NCBI RefSeq assembly: GCF_049331405.1
Contig: NZ_CP186274.1
Coordinates: 2,666,001-2,730,000, forward strand
Direction of reading: 5' to 3'
Length of the DNA: 64,000 bases
Source: PoT sp049331405
GTDB taxonomy: Bacteria; Planctomycetota; Planctomycetia; Isosphaerales; Isosphaeraceae
Part shown: piece after piece, positions 37,873 through 45,742 of the stretch
How the letters are laid out: every line of letters starts with the position of its first letter
How positions within the stretch are numbered: the stretch's first letter is position 1
Translations under genes and position numbers: made by a program
The notes under the pieces: model-generated
The model's database searches: none
Seen by the model: the letters and a program-made list of their open reading frames with translations, nothing else
Told to the model about the DNA's origin: nothing

Positions 37873-37914
37873 GAGGCCGGGTTGCCGACCGAATCGGGTC
37901 GACAACCCGGCCTC
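37873..37914 (+). terminator. Probable thiC terminator
   Basis: GAGGCCGGGTTG pairs with CAACCCGGCCTC (12 bp) with extra inner pairing, then TCGTTCTC. It lies 30 bases after the thiC stop. Confidence 0.6.
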
Positions 37915-37944
37915 GTCGTTCTCAGTGGTTTCCGAGGCGTCGTC

Positions 37945-38559
37945 ATGTCTCAGACCGAGCCCGATTACACCCGATCCTCGACCGGGGACCTGCTCGATGT
38001 CGAGCGTCACCTCGACCGCGAAGCCCATCCCGACCGCTGGGAACGGCTCCAGGTCGAGCTCGATAAGCGGCGATCCGAGGCCAGGCGAGCCGGGCCCTCG
38101 GACGAGGCATTCCCCAGGTATCGCCTGATCGCCGGCTTCCAGTGGTGGACCGCCTTCTACGTGCTCGTCGCACTCGCAGGGCCGAACCACGACACTCGCC
38201 GGATGCTCGTTTCGCTGCTGGTGAGCGGCTGGGGGATCCTCGCCGGTTACCTGCTCTGGCGGGGGGATTGGAGGGGCCGCCTCGCGGCGATCCCGTTCCT
38301 GCTGATCCAGATTCCGATCGTCCAGCTCCGGGGCACCGCTTACGGGATCATGCCGGGACTGGTCGTCCTCGCCGGCAAGTTCACCACCCCCGATCAACGC
38401 TCGGGGTACATGGCTACCTTCAATTTCACCGCCCAGGTCCTCCTGGGCGACGCCATCGACCCCCGTCTCCCCGGCGTCTTGGCGGTCAGCGTCTTGCCCG
38501 TGGTCGCCCTCGCCTGGTTGCTCATCAGGGTCCGCCCGGCATCGGCCCTCGAGGCCTGA
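37945..38559 (+). CDS. Small multi-spanning membrane protein, unknown function
   Basis: The 204-residue protein begins with a soluble, charged segment of about 55 residues (TGDLLDVERHLDREAHPDRWERLQVELDKRRSEARR), then has four or five hydrophobic helices (FQWWTAFYVLVALAG, MLVSLLVSGWGILAGYLL, AAIPFLLIQIPIV, GIMPGLVVLAGK, VLAVSVLPVVALAWLLI). It could be a small membrane-anchored regulator, but no family is recognised. It follows thiC but is separated from it by a hairpin. Confidence 0.68.
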   Translation: MSQTEPDYTRSSTGDLLDVERHLDREAHPDRWERLQVELDKRRSEARRAGPSDEAFPRYRLIAGFQWWTAFYVLVALAGPNHDTRRMLVSLLVSGWGILAGYLLWRGDWRGRLAAIPFLLIQIPIVQLRGTAYGIMPGLVVLAGKFTTPDQRSGYMATFNFTAQVLLGDAIDPRLPGVLAVSVLPVVALAWLLIRVRPASALEA

Positions 38560-38596
38560 TCGGCGGGAGTCGCCCGGCACAATCGGACCCGCCCCT

Positions 38597-39010
38597 TTAC
38601 CGCTCGTTAGAATTCAGAAGGTCTTCGGACTCGTCGCCCGGCAGGCTGGCGTCCTCAAGGCTCTCGCACCCATCGCGGCCGTGGCAGCGGCTGATTCGCT
38701 CCATGTGCTCGTGGCCCCAGGTGCAGAGCGGGTCGAGGACTTCCTTGAGGGAGACGCCGAACTCGGTGAGGGAATACTCCACCCTCGGCGGGATCTCGTG
38801 GAAGACCTCGCGGCGGATGATCCCGTCCGCCTCCATCTGCCGCAGTTGCTGGATGAGCATTTTCTCCGTGATCCCGGTCGCCAGCCGCTTCAACTCGCCG
38901 AAACGGCGGGGTTGAGGCAGCAGGACCCACAAGATCACGACCTTCCACTTTCCACCGATGACGTCGAAGGCCGCCTCGATGCCGCTGCTGTAGGCTCGCT
39001 TGGACTTCAT
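38597..39010 (-). CDS. HxlR-family transcriptional regulator
   Basis: This 137-residue winged-helix protein matches the HxlR family: AFDVIGGKWKVVILWVLL, PRRFGELKRLATGITEKMLIQQLRQMEADGIIRREVFHEIPPRVEYSLTEFG. HxlR-type regulators often sense electrophiles, oxidants or aromatic compounds and repress a divergent operon. Here it is divergent from an RND efflux pair, and a palindrome lies 24 bases upstream of its start codon. A C-terminal tail after the winged helix (CHGRDGCESLED...) has two cysteines and is longer than usual. Confidence 0.88.
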   Translation of the reverse strand: MKSKRAYSSGIEAAFDVIGGKWKVVILWVLLPQPRRFGELKRLATGITEKMLIQQLRQMEADGIIRREVFHEIPPRVEYSLTEFGVSLKEVLDPLCTWGHEHMERISRCHGRDGCESLEDASLPGDESEDLLNSNER

Positions 39011-39473
39011 GGCAATTTGTTCATGGCTAACTTTTTGGTAAGCACCCTACTTTAAGGTAGGTACTTTACCAAAGTAAAGAATCCCCTAGCATGCTTCCAG
39101 ATTGAAATCGTCATGGGTATCGCGGTCGCCCGGGACGCAAATTTGTCCCGACGATCTCATGAGACGTCCGCGAGTGGGATGTGCTCGCCCTGAGATGAGT
39201 CGATCCCGAAAAACCGAAAGGTTCCGTCTCACACCGTCCGAGCCCGCGCCAGCCCGAGAGATGTAGTCCGGGTGCAGGCGACAGTCCGGGGTCGCCGCCC
39301 AACGCGGCCGGCCCTATTTCGATCCAACCTCGCGGAAAAAGGGCGATCGCATCGACCGCCCGGTCGTTCGCGATCCTCGAAGCCTTCGACGGCGGCGAGG
39401 ACGTGCATCGTGCGCGCGAACTCAATGGCCGGGATGAACGGCCACCTTGGAATCAAGAGTGAGGTATCCGACC
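39011..39473. other. Divergent regulatory region of hxlR and the RND operon
   Basis: It holds the palindromic operator next to the regulator and about 400 further bases before the membrane-fusion-protein gene. No gene or known RNA is visible in that part. Confidence 0.5.
39034..39073. promoter_or_regulatory. Palindromic operator, probably bound by the HxlR regulator
   Basis: A 17-base arm starting TTTGGTAAGC and ending CCCTAC (39034-39050) is mirrored by GTAGG...TTTACCAAA (39057-39073) with 13 of 17 pairs matching. The core is the near-palindrome CCTACTTTAAGGTAGG. HxlR-family dimers bind this kind of AT-centred inverted repeat. It lies just upstream of the regulator's own start. Confidence 0.6.
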
Positions 39474-40811
39474 TTGAAACGTGCTCAAGAAAAGACTTCG
39501 GTTCTGCTAGGAACGGCAGGTTTCTTCGTATTCCTCACGATCGCCGGCTGCGGGCAAGAGAACTCGTATGTCCCGCCGGAACCGCCCGAGGTCACGGTGA
39601 GCGCCCCCGTCCAGAGGTCCGTGACCAACTACCTCGAATACACGGGGACGACCAAGGCGCTCGAGACCGTCGACCTCCGGGCCAGGGTCAAGGGGTTCCT
39701 CAAGGAGCGGCACTTCGACGAGCGGACACCGGTCAAGAAGGGGCAACTCCTCTTCGTGATCGACGAGGAGCCGTTCCAGGTGAGCCTCGCCATGGCGAAG
39801 GCCCGCCTGACCGAGGCCGAGGCCGCCCTCAAGCGCGCCGAGCAGTCGAAGGCCAAGGAGGTCGCCGCCGCCCAGTATGACCTCGACCAGGCCTCGCTCG
39901 TGCTCGCCCGCCTCGACGAGCGGCGCAACAAGAACCTGCTCGATCGCAACGCGGGGACCCGCGAGGCCCTCGACCAGTCGGAGGCGTCCCTGCGCAAGGC
40001 CGAGGCCCAGGTGAAGGCGGACAAGGCGAGCCTCGACCAGGCCATCGCCGACTACCAGACCAACATCCTCTCGGCCAAGGGGACCGTCGATGCCGCGCGG
40101 TCCGAGGTGCGGAACGCCGAGATCAACCTCGGCTATTGCCGGATCACCGCCCCCTACGACGGCCGGATCTCGCGCCGGTATTACGACGTGGGCAACCTCG
40201 TCGGCGACGGCCAGGCCACCGTGCTGGCGACGATCTACCGCGACGATCATATCTACGCCTACATCAACATGAGCGAGAGCGACCTCCTCCGGTTCCGCCA
40301 GATGGTCCGAGAAGGCCGGCGTAAGGACCTCGAGCACGGCGACCAGATCCCCGTCGACCTGGGCCTGGCCAACGAGGTCGGGTTCCCGCACAAGGGGACG
40401 ATCGACTACTCCGACCCGGCCGTCGACCCGGCGAGCGGCACCGTCCTCTCGCGAGGGCTCTTCATCAATAAGGACCGGCAGATCGTGCCCGGCCTGTTCG
40501 CGAGGATCCGCGTCGCGCTCGAGGAGCGGCCCAATGCCCTGCTCGTCCCCGAGAAGGCCCTCGGCACCGATCAGGAGGGGCGGTTCCTGATGATCGTAGG
40601 GGACAAGGACGTCGTCGAGAAGCGCAAGGTCCGCGTCGGCGCCCTCGAGGGGAACTACCGGGTCATCGAGGAGAACCTCAAGTCGGGCGAGCTCGTCATC
40701 GTCAACGGCCTCCAGAAGGCCAGGCCGGAGTCGAAGGTGAAGCCGAAGAAGCAGGAGCAGGGCGACCAGGCCATCGCCACCGCGTCCGTCGGCAAATCCC
40801 CCCAACAATAA
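39474..40811 (+). CDS. RND efflux membrane-fusion protein (lipoprotein)
   Basis: This 445-residue AcrA/MexA-type periplasmic adaptor has a lipoprotein signal (GTAGFFVFLTIAGC). The order is typical: a lipoyl half-motif (VTNYLEYTGTTKALETVDLRARVKGFL), a long coiled-coil hairpin (FQVSLAMAKARLTEAEAALKRAEQ through TVDAARSEVRNAEINLGYCRITAPYDGRIS), then beta-barrel and membrane-proximal parts ending LVIVNGLQKARP. It links the inner-membrane pump to an outer channel. A TTG at 39474 with GAGG 9 bases upstream is preferred; other in-frame starts are at 39447 and 39459. The pump gene follows 28 bases downstream. Confidence 0.92.
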   Translation: MKRAQEKTSVLLGTAGFFVFLTIAGCGQENSYVPPEPPEVTVSAPVQRSVTNYLEYTGTTKALETVDLRARVKGFLKERHFDERTPVKKGQLLFVIDEEPFQVSLAMAKARLTEAEAALKRAEQSKAKEVAAAQYDLDQASLVLARLDERRNKNLLDRNAGTREALDQSEASLRKAEAQVKADKASLDQAIADYQTNILSAKGTVDAARSEVRNAEINLGYCRITAPYDGRISRRYYDVGNLVGDGQATVLATIYRDDHIYAYINMSESDLLRFRQMVREGRRKDLEHGDQIPVDLGLANEVGFPHKGTIDYSDPAVDPASGTVLSRGLFINKDRQIVPGLFARIRVALEERPNALLVPEKALGTDQEGRFLMIVGDKDVVEKRKVRVGALEGNYRVIEENLKSGELVIVNGLQKARPESKVKPKKQEQGDQAIATASVGKSPQQ

Positions 40812-40839
40812 CGAACGAAGGGCGCGCGAGTCTCGACTT

Positions 40840-43800
40840 ATGTTCACGAAATTCTTCATCGAGCGTCCGATCTTCGCGAACGTCCTCGCGATCGTCACGA
40901 TGCTGATCGGCGCGGTCACGATCTTCGTGCTGCCGATCGAGCAGTATCCGGAGATCACCCCCCCGACGGTCCAGGTCACGACGACCTACCCGGGGGCCGA
41001 CTCCAAGACCCTGTCCGACACCGTGGCCTCTCCCATCGAGCAGGAGGTCAACGGCGTGCAGGGGATGCTCTACATGTCGTCCACCTGCGCCTCGGACGGC
41101 TCGTACAACCTGACGGTGACCTTCGAGGTCGGCACGAACCTGGACATGGCCCAGGTCCTCGTGCAGAACCGGGTCGCGGTCGCCCAGCCGAGGCTCCCGC
41201 AGGAGGTCCAGCGGCAGGGCATCACGACCAAGAAGAAGTCCACAGCCATCATCCTCGTCGTGGCCCTGACGTCCAAGAAGGACAGCAAGGTCCAGTACGA
41301 CAGCCTCTTCCTGAGCAACTACGCCACGCTCCGGGTGAAGGACGTTCTGAGCCGGATCTACGGCGTAGGCGACATCCAGATCTTCGGCTCCAGCAACTAC
41401 GGCATGCGGATCTGGCTCGACCCCGAGAAGCTGAAGGCCCGCAACCTGACGACGATCGACGTCCTGACCGCGATCCAGGAGCAGAACATCCAGGTCGCCG
41501 CGGGGCAGGTGGGGGCGCCACCGACGCCGGGCAACCAGGACTTCCAGTACAGCGTGAGGACTCAGGGGCGGCTCAAGGATCCCGACGAGTTCGGCAACAT
41601 CATCATCAAGACCAGCTCCGCCCCGGGCAATGAGGGCCTCGGCGCCCGCCTGACGCGCGTCAAAGACGTGGCCAGGGTCGAACTCGGTGCCCAGGTCTAC
41701 GACCAGTGGTGCGACGTCTCGGGCAGGGCCGCCGCGGGGGTCGCGGTCTTCCAGCTCCCGGGGGCCAATGCTCTGGACGTGGCCGACAAGGTCATCCAGG
41801 CCATGGACGAGCTCAAGAAGACCTTCCCCGAAGGCATGGAGTATTCCACACCTTACGATACGACAATCTTCGTCCGCGAGTCGATCCACGAGGTCTACAA
41901 GACCTTGTTCGAGGCGGGCGTCCTCGTGCTGATCGTGATCCTGCTCTTCCTCCAGGACTGGCGGGCGACGCTCGTGCCGGCCACGACCGTCCCCGTGACG
42001 ATCATCGGGGCGTTTGCCGCGATGTTCGCCCTCGGGTTCACGGTGAACCTGCTCACGCTCTTCGGCCTGATCCTGGCGATCGGGATCGTGGTCGACGACG
42101 CCATCGTGATCGTCGAGAACGCCGCGCACCACATCGACCACGACAAGCTCCCGGCCAAGGAAGCCACCATCCTGGCGATGGGCGAGGTCATCGGGCCGGT
42201 CATCGGGATCACGCTCGTCTTGATGGCTGTGTTCCTCCCGACCGCCTTCCTGGGCGGGATCACCGGGCAACTCTATCGCCAGTTCGCGCTCACGATCGCG
42301 GCGACCGCGGTGATCAGCGCCATCAATGCCGTGACGCTCAAGCCGGCGCAGTGCTCGACGTACCTCCGCCCCACGCCCGCGAGGAAGAACGCCTTCTACC
42401 GGGCCTTCAACGCCGTCTACGACCGCTGCGAGCGCATCTATGTGGCGATTATCACAAGGCTCGTGCGACATACGGCCATCATGATGCTCGCCTTCGTGGG
42501 CCTGACGGTCTTTACGGGCTGGTGGTTCACTCGCCTACCGACGGGCTTCCTGCCGGTCGAGGACCAGGGGTATGCGATCGTCGGGATCCAGCTCCCGGAC
42601 GCATCCTCGCAGGACCGCACCCGCGCGGTGGTCACGCAGGTCGAGGAGATCTTCAAGAAGACGGAAGGGGTCTCGCACTGGGTGATGATCGGCGGCCAGT
42701 CGGTCCTGGATCAGACCGTTGCCTCGAACGCTGCGACGATCTACGTCTGCTGGAAGCCTTATGAGGAGCGGACGACCCCCGAGACGAGCCAGGACGCGAT
42801 CATCGGCCGGCTCCGCGGCGAGTTCGCCAAGATCGAGGAGGCGATGGTCTTCGCCTTCCCCCCCCCCGCGATCATGGGGCTCGGCGTGGCCGGCGGCTTC
42901 CAGATCCAGATCGAGGACCGCGGCAACGTCGGCCTCAAGGACCTCCAGGACCTGACCGACGACATGATCGTCGCGGGCAACGGCCAGAAGGGAGCCGGCG
43001 GCCGGGCCAAGCTCCGCTCGCTGAATTCCACCTTCCGCGCGGGGGTGCCGCAGCTCTACGCCGACATCGACCGCGTGAAGGCGAAGAGCCTCGACGTGCC
43101 GCTCGAGACCGTCTTCAACACGCTGCAATCCTCGATGGGATCGGCGTATGTGAACGACTTCAACCTCTTCGGCCGGACGTTCCAGGTCCGCGTGCAGGCC
43201 GACGACAAGTTCCGGCTCGAGCCGAACGACATCCGCAGGCTCGAGGTCCGCAACCGGACGGGGGCGATGCTCCCGATCGGGACGCTCGCCAGCATCCGCG
43301 AGGAGCCCGGGCCGCAGATCATCACGAGGTACAACCTCTACCCGTCCGCGTCGATCTCCGGTGAGGCGGGGGAGGGCTTCAGCTCCGGCCAGGCGTTGAC
43401 CTTGATGGAGCAGATCGCCGAGGAGAAATTCCCGAGCGGCGTCGGCTACGAGTGGACGGCGATGTCGTACCAGGAGAAGCGCGTGGGCTCCCAGGCGATC
43501 TTCATCTTCGCCCTGGCCGTCCTGCTCGTCTATCTCGTGCTGGCCGCCCAGTACGAGAGCTGGTACACGCCGGCGGCGGTGATCCTGGTCGTCCCCCTGG
43601 CTCTATTGGGGACGGTGGCGGCGGTGGCCTATCGGGGGATGGATAACAATATCTACACCCAGATCGGCATCGTGCTCATCATCTCATTGGCGAGCAAGAA
43701 CGCGATCCTGATCGTCGAGTTCGCCCGGGAACTGAGGGCCAAGGGGATGAGCATCGTCGAATCGGCCGTGCAGGCGTCGAGGCTCCGGTTCCGGCCGATC

Positions 43801-43998
43801 CTCATGACCTCGTTCGCGTTCATCCTCGGGATCGTCCCCCTGGTGAACGCCCACGGCGCGGGGGCTGCCAGCCGCCAGGCGCTGGGGACCGCCGTCTTCG
43901 GCGGCATGCTCGCGGCGACGCTGCTCGCCGTCTTCTTCGTGCCGGTCTTCTACGTCGTGATCCAGCGGTTCAGCGAGTACCGGAAGAAGACGAGCTGA
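40840..43998 (+). CDS. RND multidrug efflux pump, HAE1 family (AcrB-like)
   Basis: The 1052-residue protein is a full-length hydrophobe/amphiphile RND transporter with 12 predicted transmembrane helices and two large periplasmic loops. It shows the N-terminal ERPIFANVLAIVTMLIGAVTIFVLPIEQYPEI, the TM4 pair of aspartates in GIVVDDAIVIVEN that carries protons, and the TM10 lysine in LASKNAILIVEFAREL. It exports drugs, dyes or bile-salt-like compounds with proton motive force, in a complex with the adaptor gene upstream. No outer-membrane TolC-type gene is in the window. Confidence 0.95.
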   Translation: MFTKFFIERPIFANVLAIVTMLIGAVTIFVLPIEQYPEITPPTVQVTTTYPGADSKTLSDTVASPIEQEVNGVQGMLYMSSTCASDGSYNLTVTFEVGTNLDMAQVLVQNRVAVAQPRLPQEVQRQGITTKKKSTAIILVVALTSKKDSKVQYDSLFLSNYATLRVKDVLSRIYGVGDIQIFGSSNYGMRIWLDPEKLKARNLTTIDVLTAIQEQNIQVAAGQVGAPPTPGNQDFQYSVRTQGRLKDPDEFGNIIIKTSSAPGNEGLGARLTRVKDVARVELGAQVYDQWCDVSGRAAAGVAVFQLPGANALDVADKVIQAMDELKKTFPEGMEYSTPYDTTIFVRESIHEVYKTLFEAGVLVLIVILLFLQDWRATLVPATTVPVTIIGAFAAMFALGFTVNLLTLFGLILAIGIVVDDAIVIVENAAHHIDHDKLPAKEATILAMGEVIGPVIGITLVLMAVFLPTAFLGGITGQLYRQFALTIAATAVISAINAVTLKPAQCSTYLRPTPARKNAFYRAFNAVYDRCERIYVAIITRLVRHTAIMMLAFVGLTVFTGWWFTRLPTGFLPVEDQGYAIVGIQLPDASSQDRTRAVVTQVEEIFKKTEGVSHWVMIGGQSVLDQTVASNAATIYVCWKPYEERTTPETSQDAIIGRLRGEFAKIEEAMVFAFPPPAIMGLGVAGGFQIQIEDRGNVGLKDLQDLTDDMIVAGNGQKGAGGRAKLRSLNSTFRAGVPQLYADIDRVKAKSLDVPLETVFNTLQSSMGSAYVNDFNLFGRTFQVRVQADDKFRLEPNDIRRLEVRNRTGAMLPIGTLASIREEPGPQIITRYNLYPSASISGEAGEGFSSGQALTLMEQIAEEKFPSGVGYEWTAMSYQEKRVGSQAIFIFALAVLLVYLVLAAQYESWYTPAAVILVVPLALLGTVAAVAYRGMDNNIYTQIGIVLIISLASKNAILIVEFARELRAKGMSIVESAVQASRLRFRPILMTSFAFILGIVPLVNAHGAGAASRQALGTAVFGGMLAATLLAVFFVPVFYVVIQRFSEYRKKTS

Positions 43999-44017
43999 CC
44001 CCGGATCGGATCGAGGG

Positions 44018-44084
44018 CCTTTGACACCGGGGACGTTGCGGGGCTGCCGAGCTTGCTCGGCCCCGCAGCGACCCGCGTCAAAGG
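44018..44084 (+). terminator. Long imperfect hairpin after the RND operon
   Basis: CCTTTGAC pairs with GTCAAAGG at the base, and a GC-rich upper stem includes GCGGGGC and GCCCCGC. It is followed by TCGTTCG. Probably the operon terminator. Confidence 0.55.
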
Positions 44085-44217
44085 TCGTTCGATGCGCCTA
44101 TCGGATCAATCGATCTTGAATCGCAAATAGGCGAGTATGAGGAGGGCCGCCGAGGCCGGGATCCTTCCCGGTTCCGGCGGACTTCATCACGGGATGGCAT
44201 TTCGAAATGCCGATGGG

Positions 44218-44274
44218 TTTCACATCGACGCCCCCCTTGCATCGTTGGCAAGGGGCGGGCGTCGGGTTGTGAAA
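44218..44274 (-). terminator. Probable terminator of the C26-like gene
   Basis: On the minus strand TTTCACA to TGTGAAA closes a long stem with CCCCTTGC/GCAAGGGG as its core, 12 bases after the stop codon of the gene ending at 44287. Confidence 0.5.
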
Positions 44275-44286
44275 TCCTGGGCATGT

Positions 44287-45051
44287 TCAGCTCGCCTTGG
44301 CCAGCGTGAGGGCGGGCTTGGCCGAGTTGGCGTAGTTCAGCGAGGCGGCGGTGAAGGCCTCGATGAGCTGCATGTCGAGGGAGATGTTCCCCTCGTTCTC
44401 GGGGTGCCACTGCACGCCGACGACCCACCAGTTCGCGTCCTTGCCTTCGTAGGCCTCGATCAGTCCGTCCGGGGCGAGGGCGCCCACGCGGAAGTTCGGG
44501 GCGAGCTTGCGGATGCCCTGGTGGTGGTAGCTGTTGACCCGGATCTCTCCCGGGCCGTAGATCTCCTCCATCCGCGTGCCCGGCTCCATGATGACGGTGT
44601 GCCGGTGGGCGCCGCCTTGCGGGTCGCGGTGGGGGATCGAGCGCGGGAGGTCTTCGGGCAGGTGGAGGTAGATGCCGCCGCCGTTGACGACGTTCAACTC
44701 CTGCATGCCCAGGCCGATTCCGAGGACGGGCATCCGCCGCTGCTGGATCAGCTTGCAGAGGAGGCGGTCGGCCGTCTCGCGACGCTCGGGCATCACGGTG
44801 ACCGACGGGTGGGGCGACAGGCCCATCTTCTTGGGATCCAGGTCGTCGCCTCCGGTCAGCATCACGCCGTCGAGGCGGTCGAGGATCGGGGCGAGGTCGT
44901 GCTCCTTGATCAAGGGGGGCAGCATGACCGGCAAGGCATTCGCCGAGAGGATGGCGTCGAAGTATCCGCTGTGCATATAGCTATGCGGAGTGCGGCCCTT
45001 GGTGGTGGCGCGATAGTCAGTGTTGATACCGATCAGGGGTCGGTCCTTCAT
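44287..45051 (-). CDS. C26-family (gamma-glutamyl-GABA hydrolase-like) protein lacking the catalytic cysteine
   Basis: The 254-residue protein has the class I glutamine-amidotransferase-like fold of the PuuD/peptidase C26 family: PLIGINTDYRATTKGR at the start, LDGVMLTGGDDLDPKK, and QWHPENEG at the end. The nucleophile elbow reads PVLGIGLGMQELNV, where the family has GIC(R)GMQ: the cysteine is replaced by glycine, while the His and Glu of the triad are kept. It is therefore probably not a glutamyl hydrolase of the usual kind; it might be a binding protein or use another nucleophile. AAGGAAGGAAG precedes the ATG at 45051. Confidence 0.85.
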   Translation of the reverse strand: MKDRPLIGINTDYRATTKGRTPHSYMHSGYFDAILSANALPVMLPPLIKEHDLAPILDRLDGVMLTGGDDLDPKKMGLSPHPSVTVMPERRETADRLLCKLIQQRRMPVLGIGLGMQELNVVNGGGIYLHLPEDLPRSIPHRDPQGGAHRHTVIMEPGTRMEEIYGPGEIRVNSYHHQGIRKLAPNFRVGALAPDGLIEAYEGKDANWWVVGVQWHPENEGNISLDMQLIEAFTAASLNYANSAKPALTLAKAS

Positions 45052-45742
45052 GGCGGGCTTCCTTCCTTGCGTTGGCTTCAGCGAAATCCGTTCGTTGACC
45101 GACCTGCCAGATACCCTCGGAGACATCCATGAACTCCGAAGTGGGATGTATCAGGCCAAGCCGGCGGCCAAGTGCGCGACGATGCACATCCGGATCGCCG
45201 CGTCCGCAACTTCCCGGGATCTCCAACCGCAACTTCCGCGACAATCAAGCCGCGACCGATGCGAGAAGACCGAACCGAATTTTTTTCTCGAGAGGCGTGA
45301 CGCTAGAGTGGGGACAAATCCGTTTGTTCTTATGGCCTCCTTACCGAAGCAGCGGCCTAAGTCTAGCCAGCCGAGAATGGCGGCTCAAGGAAATTCACCC
45401 GCATTTTCGGCTGTTTTCTCAAGGTTTTCGAAGAGTTGGCCGAGAGGGAAGGCGGGGTGTCAGAGTGGCGGCGGCTGATGTGACAGCCAGTGTTCAGCCG
45501 CCCACCACGAGGGGCCTGAAGGTGACGAAGGCTGCCCATTTTTTTGAGAACGTGGGGATACACCGAGAGGCCAGGGACACACTTCGCGTCGATTTGAGCT
45601 AATCGTGAGCAAGGTCGGATCGGCGTCAAGGCCGATGCAATGTCGGGCACTCCGCCAATGACAACGCCCTCCCGGTCACGAATGGGCCGGGAGGGCGTTT
45701 GGTTCTCTTGGGTCTGGAGGCCGTCGGGGGACGGGCCCCGGA
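45052..45742. other. Intergenic region
   Basis: About 690 bases between two minus-strand genes. It holds the terminator of the cytochrome gene at 45664-45698 but no supportable gene in any frame. Confidence 0.5.
45664..45698 (-). terminator. Terminator of the Rieske/cytochrome operon
   Basis: ACGCCCTCCCGG pairs with CCGGGAGGGCGT (12 bp) just after the cytochrome gene on the minus strand; no clear U-tract. Confidence 0.6.

Noticed and set aside
45129..45602. 157-codon plus-strand frame in the gap before the cytochrome operon
   Set aside because: Its translation is Arg/Ser/Pro-rich with no motif, no ribosome site and codon use unlike the genes.
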